The notes under the pieces were generated by a model. The model worked only from the letters and a program-made list of their open reading frames with translations, had not been told where the DNA came from and did no database searches. A DNA stretch of 64,000 nucleotides from Apilactobacillus waqarii (GTDB lineage: Bacteria; Bacillota; Bacilli; Lactobacillales; Lactobacillaceae), in assembly GCF_019061205.1 (NCBI RefSeq), contig NZ_JAHQYH010000007.1:21298-85297 (forward strand), read 5' to 3'. This document shows positions 54,201-58,400 of the stretch, piece by piece. The position numbers and the translations under genes were made by a program. The stretch's first letter is position 1. Every line of letters begins with the position of its first letter.

Positions 54201-55274
54201 ATCATATGGATTTTGTGAATTATGCAAGTCGGTGCTTCCATTATCGTAGAAATCATATGATGTAGATGTCCCGTCTCCTCTAACACCTGTCCACTTACCA
54301 GCTTCGGCATCAGCGTAACCTTGTTGAGTTAAAGCATAGTTTACCCCTTGATCAAAAGCAGTAGCTAGACCTGCTTTTTGCGCATACTTATTTCTATCAT
54401 TGGTAATTAGGACATCATTAGCTGTAGGAACATCAATACTAAATCCATTGGTAAATTGAACACTGTGGTTGTTAACAGTGTTTAATTTAGCTAAAAGTGA
54501 GTCTTGATATTTTTGGGCAGAAGCATAGCCTGACTTAGTATCGTCAGCTCCACCTTGATTAGGATTACTTGGTGAATTGTAGCTTAATGGGGTCCCATCG
54601 GTTGGATTTTGGGTGTATGAAGTATTATTACCTGAACCATTGTCTTGGTTAGTTGTGTTGTTAACACCACCGCTGTCCCCCTTGGCACCATCTGATGTAT
54701 TACCAGTGTATCCACCTGGGCGGTTAGGTGTATTGCCATAGTAATTAGTGTCTTGGGTCCCCGTACCTTGGCCTTTAGTGTCAGTGTTGTATGCGTTCAT
54801 TGCACTTAACGCACCAGCATAACCAGCTTGGTAGTAGTCTTGGGCTTGGCCACTATAGTTAGCTGAGTTATTTCCTTTGTTATTGTATGCATCAGAAGCA
54901 CCTTGGCTAATTTGTTGACTAAATTGTGCAGAATTGTCTGTATTGTCAACAGAATTTGATGATGAACTATTTCCATCACGATTAGTCAATTGGTTGTTAC
55001 TATCTGTTTGTTGACCATTGTTAGAGTCCGATTGATTTTGGGCAGACTGATTCCCTGAATTATTGTCAGAATTAGAATTATTTTGATTATTATTAGTTGA
55101 TTGAACTATTTGTTGTGAGTTGTCATCGGCCTTAGCAGAAACACTGTTCATGCCATAAGCGGATGCACCCAAAACAGACAAAGTCGCAATAGATACTACT
55201 ACCCATTGTTTCTTTACCTTTTTCATAATCTTCTTATCATTAGATTTTATAAATTGATTTTTATTATATTGCAT
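30258..55274 (-). CDS. Giant secreted helical-repeat protein G3, 8,338 aa
   Basis: The ATG at 55274 is chosen over the in-frame ATG at 55316: AGAGGGG lies 8 bases upstream and the start aligns with G2. Residues 1-49 are a signal peptide (NDKKI, KKVKKQW, cleavage near AKA-DD). An Asn/Ser/Gln linker and short helical repeats lead to ~420. Residues ~420-800 are a beta-helix adhesive-like head, then a beta domain to ~985. From ~1,040 to ~8,060 the protein is almost entirely helical repeats with the motif YxxGYxxAxxGYxxG, separated by Asn/Ser/Pro-rich loops and grouped in larger periods. The C-terminal ~280 residues are very basic: a helical part shared with G4 (SAAYAKAY, then PRYIYNV) and two beta modules from ~8178 (GLTRLYLG, TSNKT at the end). 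There is no LPXTG signal, and I saw no cysteine in the mature part. The frame is unbroken for 25 kb, so it is under selection. The molecular function is unknown; a long surface fibre is the likeliest role. Confidence 0.92.
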   Translation of the reverse strand: MQYNKNQFIKSNDKKIMKKVKKQWVVVSIATLSVLGASAYGMNSVSAKADDNSQQIVQSTNNNQNNSNSDNNSGNQSAQNQSDSNNGQQTDSNNQLTNRDGNSSSSNSVDNTDNSAQFSQQISQGASDAYNNKGNNSANYSGQAQDYYQAGYAGALSAMNAYNTDTKGQGTGTQDTNYYGNTPNRPGGYTGNTSDGAKGDSGGVNNTTNQDNGSGNNTSYTQNPTDGTPLSYNSPSNPNQGGADDTKSGYASAQKYQDSLLAKLNTVNNHSVQFTNGFSIDVPTANDVLITNDRNKYAQKAGLATAFDQGVNYALTQQGYADAEAGKWTGVRGDGTSTSYDFYDNGSTDLHNSQNPYDLAYIGAKDAIRAQYDSSNNYQKNKLPKAITSSPYGSAYVTGFNDVVSNINQGIAYVTNSNQFDAVMTNGQANYSSGGSTPGNITTVKLTADVDFTGAPLAGETNNTYYGNNGPFTVDGQFHMLDMHGVSYKITNASQINLQNFQALYGYNYYGPFAPVNSNQTLHYKNLNYIGSQLLSATSNDTYFSGNVNVLVPQDTSTPTYYSPFTGSNGVPVEGGGNQENLEINNFILEPNSNYFGTVARSIGATLINANGNVTLGQGSKMTLIPRGQNNGQSVYDGGDWGIYFSGGGQLNVNKDATLNIIPSYSQSGGSNYAGGGIATAGATNINVNGGAINYIVDGMQPDVYNQVFDFKANTNVNVLNGGLIQIKLTNNPGQAASYNGIINFAAGGAMNVGNRGNLIVTTDNTGQRMLPFYGNLNINNVGASHVVLAKNPNTGSFSNNPISAYTVSVDNKLFYYFNLPSGSTNYTGIDSTGKSVSGTITDPNRLEIGDVPSVSFVGPITKNINSDNTATVTAYAKVSKYDPSNGPIYVGVYSGTDRSIVNQSSKLINNPATNKSISNGNAPADPNSYSDSKALPTSYKDGQIVPITFTIPKSLASNSFTGIRLTYGISSVVQTTDGSNYSNTTEGYNKGSNGKVRLDNNGTMQTDQGNVAQTNNGTIDGINDSINGNGNAKAARTFNVQTSADYLSGYDSAVAGYKAFDASNPDADYTKLDSFNTSSNPTAFIKGYQEASYRAGVNDARLQKPYYKYSNPNYNNGVKDYLYSANGVKGYTSFDPKTNLNNDGMPAIGIKIGIADKKGFEAFIADEKSGSSFTIGNLNGSQWQSIKDDSDAVNAYLSAVTGFNNAITMTDSTSANPDVNSNNLENTGFIIGKSLVNGAKSKVLPTTSTPTIPALSAGVQGYYSAQAGFNAVQAAVDSVNGKDVKNIAESSYTDPSQLSGTTQKNPNGTSVDLMVYKQAKFGAYQALLGNSDSGLNQLQLAGYTKAIGPIASANAIKDFQKGLPQVYAQTDTTVRATTYRNAYLNAQSAFTQGQQDGLSAVIANANVSHTASDSAANQSSEPSSYKLGYQAAVDGYKDGSAGTNPTSTNKDNTQPAVYTSGYQFGMNEGRRTAGANDFVNHSVNTSVQASDAKYADGISAATKGYNYAYDLAQVTSNPTTDSTDHSYVIGFNAGIRQYAADVQAQKDAQGYLDGANAFANNQKLNVPSNQTSAYQNNYSAGFNAASAGLNTALNNLTSSNKDLGIEDAGNYTADTAGATAIGYYAFNAQNVGAKQAFLVLDAQGKNITSQNNSTVAYGTAVDSYYGSLANIQKTSYNSTNDTTAPLYQALYQFISNRGNSEYKDGYNAYLNGTTQPTNGFGVAGYNDASDGFNQKSAQNGANVNSDGYNSGLTQYRNYKAGVAAANTDTTAEPDAVKNNKDASDAFDATVQGYSDGLLNPDSQQTTTNLTNKGKIYQLAYNQALPLGQQTANKAYNDIVYGKITPSYTPANKGISTIAYLASINAIVTGFKDAINSKDTHESALYEKGIQIAQSAYSAAFNTLNNIDSASHVNNDQSLPANTYVANDASNAAIDSYNDVLKGNGQKRQDLENQSFIYDTFYNYMFQQLQMDYQNGEKNFDSQTPYVGNFRLTDSKAFNSGYLNKAYGFKAGITGNTSNDDIAEYASQGYNVSGEAFQAGLTEGKSYADAFNNALNQTSGQSGNADVTSAINDSFNTVNKNGVSSTPGSTKSALYKKVYYISAQMSVSANSEGATGFVNGQTRNNTSQSSELENNSYANGWDKARSGLLAAFKSAGSNIYGNSQSAGYFYGRNIYSGAMSTVQPSNTSSTTYKGYVAAQAALNQAKQDYDQNKQVDINNLVIPTGYDNGQAEAYKAYYQGAYYQYKQESLPDSYSNDLSQNAYKLSRESNQVDIGASDFVSGKTKQSDNPEYVNGYSIAETGYQDGLINGSSQQTQSESGKSKAYTMGYDAGLNKHDSYVKAVNKQDSDGTQTYAGAKQALDDYANASTDDAKNAIADKSLGGSVNAEYANAYNAALRQVRMDAQQGASDFSGGQKRAVLPFAAMQDVYNENYNEAQKGFLEGLNNSDAAGSSNAENNGIKAAQTYSAGYLQAISDVEKGSFNPNAHPELVGYADTVQAIKDANNNQVNNQNSSPIYAVVASQQLGLNDAVTQLTQSTANAKELGPNDSVDNNQSMSNDSYKTGFNSVIDGYLDGKSSTVGSNDIYQKSPNKNNPIYQFGYGKGNAIGRKEIAATDFLKGSLEGATDTNYKTGYTDAQTGYSDGISGSNSTNISKEYDRGFEVGQQAKNDYQAAESKQSPSASDSNSDTYKGVADAISSVKSNGSTSPISVYSSHNAAYVMAYNKAANDANNASAAGLSDFKNGLVQNLNSQSTVANQAVYNQAYNDATAGYKLGLSGGTTSEPTNSNAKAGYEMAKAVQKGYQDAMNDFLSGKSDINANSEPGYKDTMGALVDAQKNIRNVTNTSPLYAVTYSQEVGSNDGINAVKNDPNTSSDTTVPASRQNSVNVSAYQSGYKGAVDGYKDGAASTQGASTNKSANQSIEGNNAIYQNAYNQGNASGRQQAGANDYTKGTVDQQVEKSDNNYATGVNTAASGFNDGKQAGQTSSSVKPSNTDKPYVTGFNQGVATASGSSTAVQTGNKDDSGLIGDAKNAYYGTKDGYLQGANAGNTITNKPSDNKGADTQSNSYTTAQRDAFNDAVAKANLGAQNAFSSSKPAAYSSWNPEQQMAYDTGVQNAQNGYNEAKADIHRTQPSNNGTNMVNSFNGAKAGFADGTVGGSRDISSQPAEYQSSYKQAKAAAILAAKQGVADFAANSGDVKNGAIDALGNAESHGYQAALQGYTDQDGDSANTSDIDSSYQSGIQINKDKSNGVDDALSDPSQGSSYEGSNAQKSAYLATIAGYTDGANGTNDHIKPVDASQAYIYNQAYMAAKRNGMFNARLGARAYLNNLSAPQGNDLASLAKQNGFTKAQIGFNDGLNNKNDSNNEAYKTGNDAVKSAQIGLSEAEAGNSNSANSVSDRTAYSDAQTAYNDASTALSSNPDDTSVTQTNKTPAYQYAYNQAKQDLNAQYVSGKQQFLNKYAEGISQADTSSAKSVQGQNAIKQGFNEAVRGFNDGMNGANNPTLSTSAASAGFAEGQQALNAVNEVVGGQSTPDSGNNDASYQKAFSAAVAAKTAFDMNPDISSEVPASDANTNNAVYSSAYSAAVYSLSTSYSNGAQQLLNGQSLPANASTEFTAGFNDANNGFDNALNGPNYPDTNKYGYVTSGAQQGLAVGQRALAGYNAAMQNITTSTADSVQNDANSGATAGYKDAISGSKQTDAQLAQASLAYRKAYAKAYDDIKNAVLTGSTNFVRGQQPDKSNSQYSKIMEGYNYASQGFEYAKSHQSTDTSSLTDDQKNNSSFMRGFYAYVDAVIGFNDAQNQASDSYSAPYNEQKRGFQGAIDGYADGKNGTLQYTNNEVFPASRVAYDLAYQDAKSMASQGAIDAMSSSPSTDKSKLKVRQLDAYQNGYNNAVTGYNQAKSDLSVSNINPYTAGTDSYDTFNGAHDGFVAGINGNGSIPSGSSAVYTAAYNKAQAESQTNVMNGVADFAKNADDTSKQNQTDATNQALYTGFNNASEGYAAQIGGTADRTNTNVAYVAGVQMAVDRNAGINAAIANPNATPSGSAAKVAAFNATIAVYKDVINGTTTGQTPSSSDDAQTKTYLDSYGQAQLTATTSTSNGAQAFVQNTGKPSTGSDYNSIATLAGYNQAKSGHDDFVSNKAAQSSTAAYLTGYNAAKSAASGLADAQNATNSGQGTALDVTAYGDAQTAYTDAFNYVTVHPQDTAAQTFANKSTAYNDSYNAAKTYLQSQYVAGQNQFVSQYANGNNSANLSGITSTQAQTLVNQGFNDMLSGYNESINGNNLNGSASSSDNPVQQSGFNKGQLVLKAANQVANGNTTGDTGNTDAIYQKALTAANAAKTAFDANPDISDMVATSDSNSSTAPYTNAYKATVDQMKANYQSGISQYLSGQATSSNVSSEATQGYNDAKTGYATAMQGSTMASNSTSGVQAGFNQGQLVYAGYTNAMNNQTSAGSQNAHQVDGYNGATDGVSAVMNAGGTVLSDAQLKANGKSFDYIQAYDKAVNEAQNSRSIGAQQYLSGQSRPTGTTQIENSKAQGYDDAKSGHDAAASGTPLTDAQKANKEFMDGYNSYSNSMNGYDAYENGGQLDSNASQGQRDAFDGAQAGYLAGPTGAAMPDMTGKSPAYIDAFKKAYEKAKEIANQGADDAMTGKDNSQSNWSAPQRAAYAAGQQNATTAYNAIKSNINATNKYPSGSDSAEAFDGAKAGFSAGTIGSNDDSILNGKSEVFKDAFNKAKAEAIAAAKQGQSDFESGNINSASSGKDALSVAKSNGYNQMQKGFNDANANPQKIDPNNHDASYIAGKEMSDHVKQGVADANNNGSIKDYGKDGSKTPAEVAAYNAAVNGYYASVNGYKDGANGDKQHSNPINPLQAAAYNYVYQLAWANGGEQAKHGATNYESGSARSTDKGIQSLAQNIGYDDAQRGHDDFTHNKQSTGNVTAAYTLGRDMAKAAQDGLNDAINGANNSTSSKYPSAYKAAQNAYNDAASAVSANPDSPSGLPSGKSISYQDVYGSAIKSLQDQYQNGATQFASQYSNGKTSADETSINSTQAKNLLQQGFNEAQAGYNEAIKAATNSDGTLNLNVQPSTDDSSAKKTGFNQALTALTAAQNVANGEIQQSQTGPMYNTAFEAAIAAKQALHNNPDADNTIPSNNPNSNNQVYKDAYSSAITLMKNHYAQGFSDFMTGKTAPTGDTQADIDGYNNAKTAYTQALKSQPFNGLTYQDDKSRQAYDAGQKVVNGYNDAFNKHDLNATNDSSDAYQAVKDAYSDANANTKRDLSNASLDYVTAYNYALKKANDARNAGAQSYVSNNDYKPSGSTLETDAQQNGADAAKSGIAAAQENKSTNASTDTAYLIGFNSLSGATDGAEDARNGNSKKSDSDLSGKSKNYIDAYIAGFEGTRSGYTDGQDDKQPADLSQQSQSYKDAYNNAYNDAKSIANQGALDQLAGKSNSSGYNTLQQTAYSAGQTNAQSAYAWAHDDVNNKDKFIDKSDASDIFKGAQAGFSDGKLGNVANVTSQTAAYQAAYNNARSQAGAQTVKAIKDFQAVNDTTYNADQGKNDAESVAYTNAYDQIKAGFKAQIGETALVDTTGKDSSYKAGTRMAKDVQLGISDASNNPSRTDYVGTDAQKAAYAATRDGYHDGSYNSSTTMDSSLDPQKYAYDYAYALAKASGLNSAISGANVYIQANAQVPAVSADGIAQQKGYNDAQAGYQAYLGNPSGSADTSQTKAYQLGYAAAKESRNGIATFNGLTNSTATTTDPNTNPSANDQDGFNGTRDGYFAGIARQTKQVFDTSSSQSRAYQDAYNAAYDSARSKAQAGAIDSLDGQNNSQASWTQADQNAYAYGQQIAAKAYNDANNNQNASLYTAINDATDAYNGSNAGFADGTLGNNNYPSDTSAKPVYWAAYKKAQQAAVNAAVKGVSEFAAGATQPASLNNTDQVSNAENYGFNQAQSGYSDEQNGSEANSNNVSYMAGYHISEDQNNGKNDAESNKAKDNSQAKYSKDTYDAAYDAAVNGYSDGSKNVTTNSNPTNAAQALVYNAVYDLDQQLGTAASQLGAIAFLKGKKDTNNKDIQSLAFHQGYVDAAKAKENAFNNYKQTHGTGTDNYTQTYNGITDALNDVLNNQPQKVNDSSSVYDAAYSNYYAYAINVAKNGALAYLNNSEVQQHTSTDNDVYSKGVSDATNAYNAAVSDPNTEPDSYAAGSNADLAYNGASLAFNEVIVGNVVAGTNGNNDPIFVAAYNKALQDANNYANIGAVSFGKYESMNDAINKGNNSGAYINAIITGYVSAQNAYQEAQNSVTEQASSSDAYDQSYNGAVAAFNNVINGQESDSSVKNNKSDVFKALYDRALSHGIAQSKKGAVAFANNKNQSNAKDTNAKMYNKGYSDAQAAYTVAQNDPSQVNQHTNDTNSDNAYKGAAAAFNDVTNDTPGAHRDNDSAVYKAVYDKALAEAQQNATAGANARLTNVSLSDGVKNMANTAAKNAFTTGFNDADNGYKAAQNDKTQSSAHGTTSNLDSTYRGAAAAFNDVVNNTINAGKNADSSSVYQNSYNLALAEAVAHANDGAQTFSNGQSLADSLKNLPNNSAKSAFTTGFNDAKNAYAAATANPADTTHNSQSNFDETFRGTADAYKAVASHKTFDAGKASDTNKAYTAAYNKAFEEATNFAQTGAIDFGKSVDATLGRTQFGNNQAAKTVYTTGYNDAKVSYAKAQNNPSDQGNYTSQSNADEAYNGAAAAFNDVANNQAGKNATNGNPVYASTYARALNEGKAIASKGAQTAPLGNDAVNQALAVYKNNQAAQKMFNTGVTNANAAYAAARTNPNNTIDHNTTSDYDEAYKGAAAGFNDVASDQFNSQFANDTNPVYQNAYTKAANEATAYATQGAILGNTGKQITDGLNGSTDQAVINAVTSGYNDAYTGYVAAIQDPSKNFNHTSNSNIDKSYNGAAAAFNDIAGNNGKASRSISADSVYTTAYDKAYALGLQYQNKGAADAVNNIDEQTGINSLSGYQGLIDVYDRGYKDSGDGYKLAQQNRNDQANHTSDSNSDVSYNGAAAGFTDTINGEVGKHQNDNQTPTYQNAYTRAVKEAKAQIHQATLDFNNGLNRDTQAQQISFGSDKDAYVTGYNNASDVYKSVQDSGENDGKHTSDSVNDEQYRGAMNAFTDVINGTPGANASTDSVAVSEKQNTSDVYTSAYAKAQVEATQDALNGANDFVSPNASGNAPTAAGKLKAYDKGVNDAQSAYELAQNDRTQSSAHSTDSNFDVVYTNAVAGFNDAINNPLAPAKSGNDLATLTYNKALAEAKQSALNGVLAFNNDDHDAELAKEAKTSDRDAFNVGYNQAQSGFTAAEINYLDAAHHDTNSYADQVYTNAAKAFKDVSDRTGQAKDNVANDVAGSAYNKAFNEAFNIANNGADDSVKGVSQSTNVAQYTGKKALADAYNAGYVDATKAYADAESDHSKANDHTSDSNYDRVYRGAALGFGDIINHQPGQNAKADSNKAFVDAYNRASQQAFAQAHDGAIDANGPKQVRQLNINADKQAYQVGLNDALNGYSEAQSNPDDKAKADQATNTGLAYAGAAAAFNDVADGKQGEHGQTIADLVYQNAYNKALAEGKANANAGATAFGLGHTLSDDTKQFASSVAKVKDYTKGYNDAQAAFAAAQSDASQVDQHRSGSDYDEVYSGAANAFNDVSDHTVGQHRNNSNNPAYVAAYDKALTSGQSNTQDGALTYLTDSQDYDHKMDSFATQAEKSSFATGFNDAKKGYELAQQNPMLQSHIDQNDLDDTYRGAASAFNDVKNGTAGQHAKSEDNPIYQKAYDKALTEAMNSFTDGANEFNDNKPNSASGVDANSLDHNKGYQDAKAQYENVLVNGDDNLPDNANPAQKIGYQKAKSVVAGIIDATSGNKQQSDDPNYVLGYNSAQAALRDGQAFAQANGKLGNVNDIPVPDGLDPDAYRQVFAGAYEGYKTGAGLQPKNPSQNNPAFVNAYNNGYNKAANDIPAQEDYLYNGKKKDFNSRTDKNSYEQAYKQTGDGFADGIKNIAMQNPDSGYYVNGYKAAEVARAAMKKAKTNAKLTNQELKALGGQTYVNAFNGYRQGVKAAQASARTHKKLTAKQLAAKGEVFAYTYNQGFKIETAHQIKIGKKYGSARAIKRSPIPMSITKNHSAAYAKAYIAEYKRQFKAHMPRYIYNVKTIFSHRRTKFSKGSRIIKYKYSRRYNAHVFKVIGIKYYKNRVPRYVVSGGRLVTAGQMVQDAYYRGDTAKTTKNSGSKKTKNKPMVFRVIKPTGALIHTSKKYSKHNVIRRVHQGQLIHVVKVVKYYGLTRLYLGHNRYFTSNKTFVKKVR
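31800..36800 (-). repeat. G3: 16 tandem copies of a ~105-aa helical repeat
   Basis: Using the AAFNDV-type codons as anchor, copies lie near 31900, 32214, 32534, 32836, 33151, 33458, 33790, 34106, 34424, 34738, 35056, 35375, 35689, 36000, 36303 and 36616. The mean spacing is 314 bp (range 302-332), about 105 aa. The unit runs TTGFNDA--GY--AQ, SN-D--Y-GAAAAFNDV, VY--AY-KAL-EA, then GA--F. Copies are diverged, so the array is old or under diversifying pressure, not freshly amplified. Confidence 0.88.
37700..46100 (-). repeat. G3: ~785-aa super-repeat in tandem, last copy halved
   Basis: Two independent anchors agree. The [GA]YN-A anchor occurs at 45911, 43581, 41238, 38853 and 37716 (spacings 2330, 2343, 2385 and 1137 bp). 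The NPDIS-type anchor occurs at 44587, 42226 and 39841 (2361 and 2385 bp). It is missing between 38853 and 37716, where the spacing is also short. So there are three full units of ~2.35 kb and one that has lost about 1.2 kb. Confidence 0.85.
46200..47900 (-). repeat. G3: ~330-aa super-repeat (SP-x-YAV type) shared with G4
   Basis: Blocks with a GY--AVDGY-DG element (near 46560 and 47550, 990 bp apart) and an SP[IL]YAV--SQ element (near 46740 and 47720) repeat in order. The same SP[VI]YA element and block order recur in G4, pointing to a common ancestral module. Confidence 0.7.
52870..54020 (-). other. Beta-helix (pectate-lyase-like adhesive) head domain of G3
   Basis: Residues ~418-800 show repeated short strands and Gly/Asn turns (TVKLTADVDF, LNVNKDATLNI, INVNGGAI, VNVLNGGLI, MNVGNRGNL), typical of a parallel beta-helix. 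It follows an NQFDAVM segment, as in G2 (NQFNSAM), so the two heads are homologous in position and style. It is probably the distal binding head (inference). Confidence 0.65.
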
Positions 55275-55377
55275 ACATATCGCCCCTCTTGTCACGATTT
55301 TTATGTACCTATACAAGGTGTCTAATTATCCTAATCTTAATTTAACACTATTCTACTCCAATGTTCATAAAAAAGCC

Positions 55378-55408
55378 CTAATATTATCATTCTTAAAAAT
55401 TTCTTAAT
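55378..55408 (-). promoter_or_regulatory. G3 promoter with TTAAG direct repeat
   Basis: On the minus strand ATTAAG (55408-55403), five bases, TTTAAG (55397-55392), eight bases, then TATTAG (55383-55378) as a likely -10. The arrangement is almost the same as at G2. The leader to the ATG would be about 95 nt. TAATAT (55386-55381) is an alternative -10. Confidence 0.55.
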
Positions 55409-55439
55409 TTTTTAACAGTATTTTTCTATATGTATACAA

Positions 55440-55475
55440 AAAAAGAGCCACTGGAATTAACCAGTGACTCTTTTT
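55440..55475 (-). terminator. Terminator of G4
   Basis: CACTGG, loop of six, CCAGTG, a C/A mismatch, then GAG/CTC and five A-T pairs. The minus-strand transcript ends in seven Ts. It lies 8 bases past the G4 TAA stop (55484-55486). Confidence 0.9.
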
Positions 55476-55483
55476 ATTAGCAA

Positions 55484-58400
55484 TTATTTGATAACTGCTT
55501 TAACAAATGTCTTGTTAGAAGTAATGTATTCATTCTTACCAACGTATAGACGAGTAATACCGTGGAATTTAACCACTTTACGTACATGGAATACTTCTCC
55601 CCTGTACAATCTTCTTACTGAATTACGTTTACTGAATGTCTTACCTGTATGGATCAATACTCCAGTAGGTTTGATTACACGATACTTCTTGAAGTGCTTC
55701 TTGTAGTATGCATTTTGTACCATTTGGCTTGCAGTTACAACAGCACCATTACTCAAACGGTATCTTGGGATACGGTTCTTGTAGTACTTCACACCGACAA
55801 CTCTGAACACTGTTGAATTGTATCTTGTTGAGTAAGCATATTCTCTGATTCGAGTATGACGAGTGAATTTAACATGATTATGCGTAAAGATAGTACCTAC
55901 GTTGTAGATGTATCTTGGCATATGTCTCTTCATTTCCTTCTTGTATGTCGCAACGAAAGTACGAGCATAAGTTGCAGAATGATGAGTGTAAATGTCCTTA
56001 GGAATTGCACGACGTTCTAGCGCCTTGTTAACTCCGGCCTTCCTACCGTGTGATCTTTGAATCTTAGTTTCATGTTTCAAACCTTGCTTGAAGGTGTAGG
56101 TGTAAACCTTGTCCTTGTTTAGAAGATCCTTAGCAGAAAGTTTCTTGTTTTTCTTAAGAGTTCTCTTAGCAGCTTCGATACCCTTTAGGTAACCATTGTA
56201 ACCACTTACGAATGCAGCATCCTTAGTCTTAAGAATGTTACGGTTGGCCTTAGTGTCACCCTTAGCGGCAAGTCTCATTCCAGCTAAACCATCCATAGCT
56301 GTCTTGTAACTTTCCTTGTAGTATTCGTTATTTGACTTAGAACCACGTTTGTATAGAGCATCATAGAAACCGGCCTTAGCTTGAGCATATTGTTCTTTGT
56401 ATGCCTTAGCAACTGCAGGATCGGTGATCTTAGGTGCCTTAGTGTTCTTCCAGAAGTCTAGAGGAGCAGAAGTATCTGTTGGAATACTTGCCTTACCCTT
56501 AGCATATCCGATACCAAATGCGATGTTGTAGTAAGCATCAGTTGAACCAGAATCAGTTGACTTACTGTTGTAACCGTTGTAGAAACCACTTAGGATTCCA
56601 GCATAAGCATCACGGTAAGCAACTGGGTCTGAACCTTCTGGAACAGGAATTTGACTTAGGTCAGCTGGTAGTTGCTTGTTAGCCTTTGCATCAGCAACAG
56701 CTTGAGCAACAGCAGCTTCAGCAGTAGCTAATCCCTTTTGGTAATCAGGATCTGAGCTACCAGTGTTTGGATGACCTTCAGCAACATCTTGTAGTGCTAA
56801 TACATATTGGCTAGCTCTTTGACGTCCAGCAACAGCAGCTGGAGTGTTTGAAGTTGCGTCCTTGTCGTCTACACCATGTAGCTTGTCTAGGAATGCGTTA
56901 GTTGCATCCTTGTAACCTTGTGATTGAGCCTTTTGAGCTGCACCATTTTGACCGTTAGTTGCGTCTGGTTCGTTTGCGTTTGCAGCATCCGCACCAGCCT
57001 TAGCAACCTTTAGGCCATCTAGGTAAGCGTTCTTGAAGGCGTCACGGTAAGCGATTGACTTGTCGCCTAGGTTATCAGCGATGTATGCATCGATATCTTC
57101 AGGTTTGATGCTTCCATCAGTAGCAGCCTTGTTGTATCCATCAACTGTACCGTTAAATCCATCCTTTTCAGCTTGAGGAGCATTTGCATCTGGTTGCTTA
57201 GTTGAATCAGCCATAGCTTCTCCAACACCTTTAGCAGCATCTTGAGCACCCTTCAAACCAGTGAGATAAGCTGAATCCTTAGCAATTGGTTGGTTAGCAT
57301 CGCTGACACGGCCACCGTTGTTAACAGCATCTTCATGACCCTTTTCAGCACGTCCTGCAGCTTCCTTAGCAACTTGACCTAGTCCTGCGTTGTCACCTTC
57401 AACAGATGGAACGTCGTTAATTGCCTTACCTCCAAGGTAAGCATTAACACCATCAGTTGCGGCTTGAGCAACAGCAGCTTTAGCCTTTTCGTAGTATGCC
57501 TTGTAAGCTTGAGCATTAGCTGGATCCATGCCTGCAGCGGTTGGATCTTCCTTAGCATTACCGTTGTTCTTCAAGTAGTCATTGATAGCGTTTTGAGTTG
57601 CTTGGTAAGCAACTGAACTCTTATCAATACCATTGTGATTCTTTAGTTCTGGATCCTTGTTTGCAAGAGCATCTTGGTAAGCCTTGTTTGCGCCACTTCT
57701 TGCCTTTTCGTATACAGCTTGAGCAAGAGCATTTGGAGCATATGATGAACCATTATCACTAGTGTCAGTAGCACCATTAGTTGATGCAGTTTGAGCACGT
57801 GATAATGCGTTCTTGTATGCAGCGGCGTATACAGGATCCTTAGCAGCTAGTTGACTAGCAGTTAATGGTTGTTCGCCATTCAATACAGCCTTGTATGCAT
57901 CTTGAGTTGCATGGTATACGTTACCAGCATCTGTATTAGCATTATCACCATTGTATTGAGCATCCTTAGAAGGATCATCTGCTTGGGCGTCTGATAGAGC
58001 GTTTTTAGCATTTTCTAGACCCTTGTTGAATGCCTTGTCGTAAGCAGTAGTTGCGTTTGGCTTAGCTAATGTTGCAGCGTTTGCAGTTGAGTTGGTGTTG
58101 TTGTTATCAAACAATGCTTCGGCACCATCAGAAGCATTTTCCTTACCTTCAGCTAATGCCTTTTGGTAAGCAGCTTCGTATACTGGGTTGTTATCAGAAG
58201 TTGCGTGATCTCCTGGTTTAGCATTATTCTTACCGGCAACATCGTTAAATGCAGCAGCAGCACCCTTAGCAGCTTCATCACCATTTACAGAACCTGTATT
58301 TGGATTTGAGGCTACAGCATCTGGGTTAGTTTGAGCATCTTGATAACCATCTTGAGCATCTTTGTAACCTTCTTGGTTAGCAACTGCATCTACTGACTTG

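Noticed and set aside
30258..55274. Assembly artefact from collapsed or mis-joined repeats
   Set aside because: The frame is intact for 25 kb and the copies are distinguishable from each other. Exact copy number still needs long reads, especially in the similar G4 units.
55275..55316. Upstream in-frame ATG at 55316 as the G3 start
   Set aside because: It adds 14 residues without a ribosome binding site; the ATG at 55274 has AGAGGGG at 8 bases and aligns with the G2 start.
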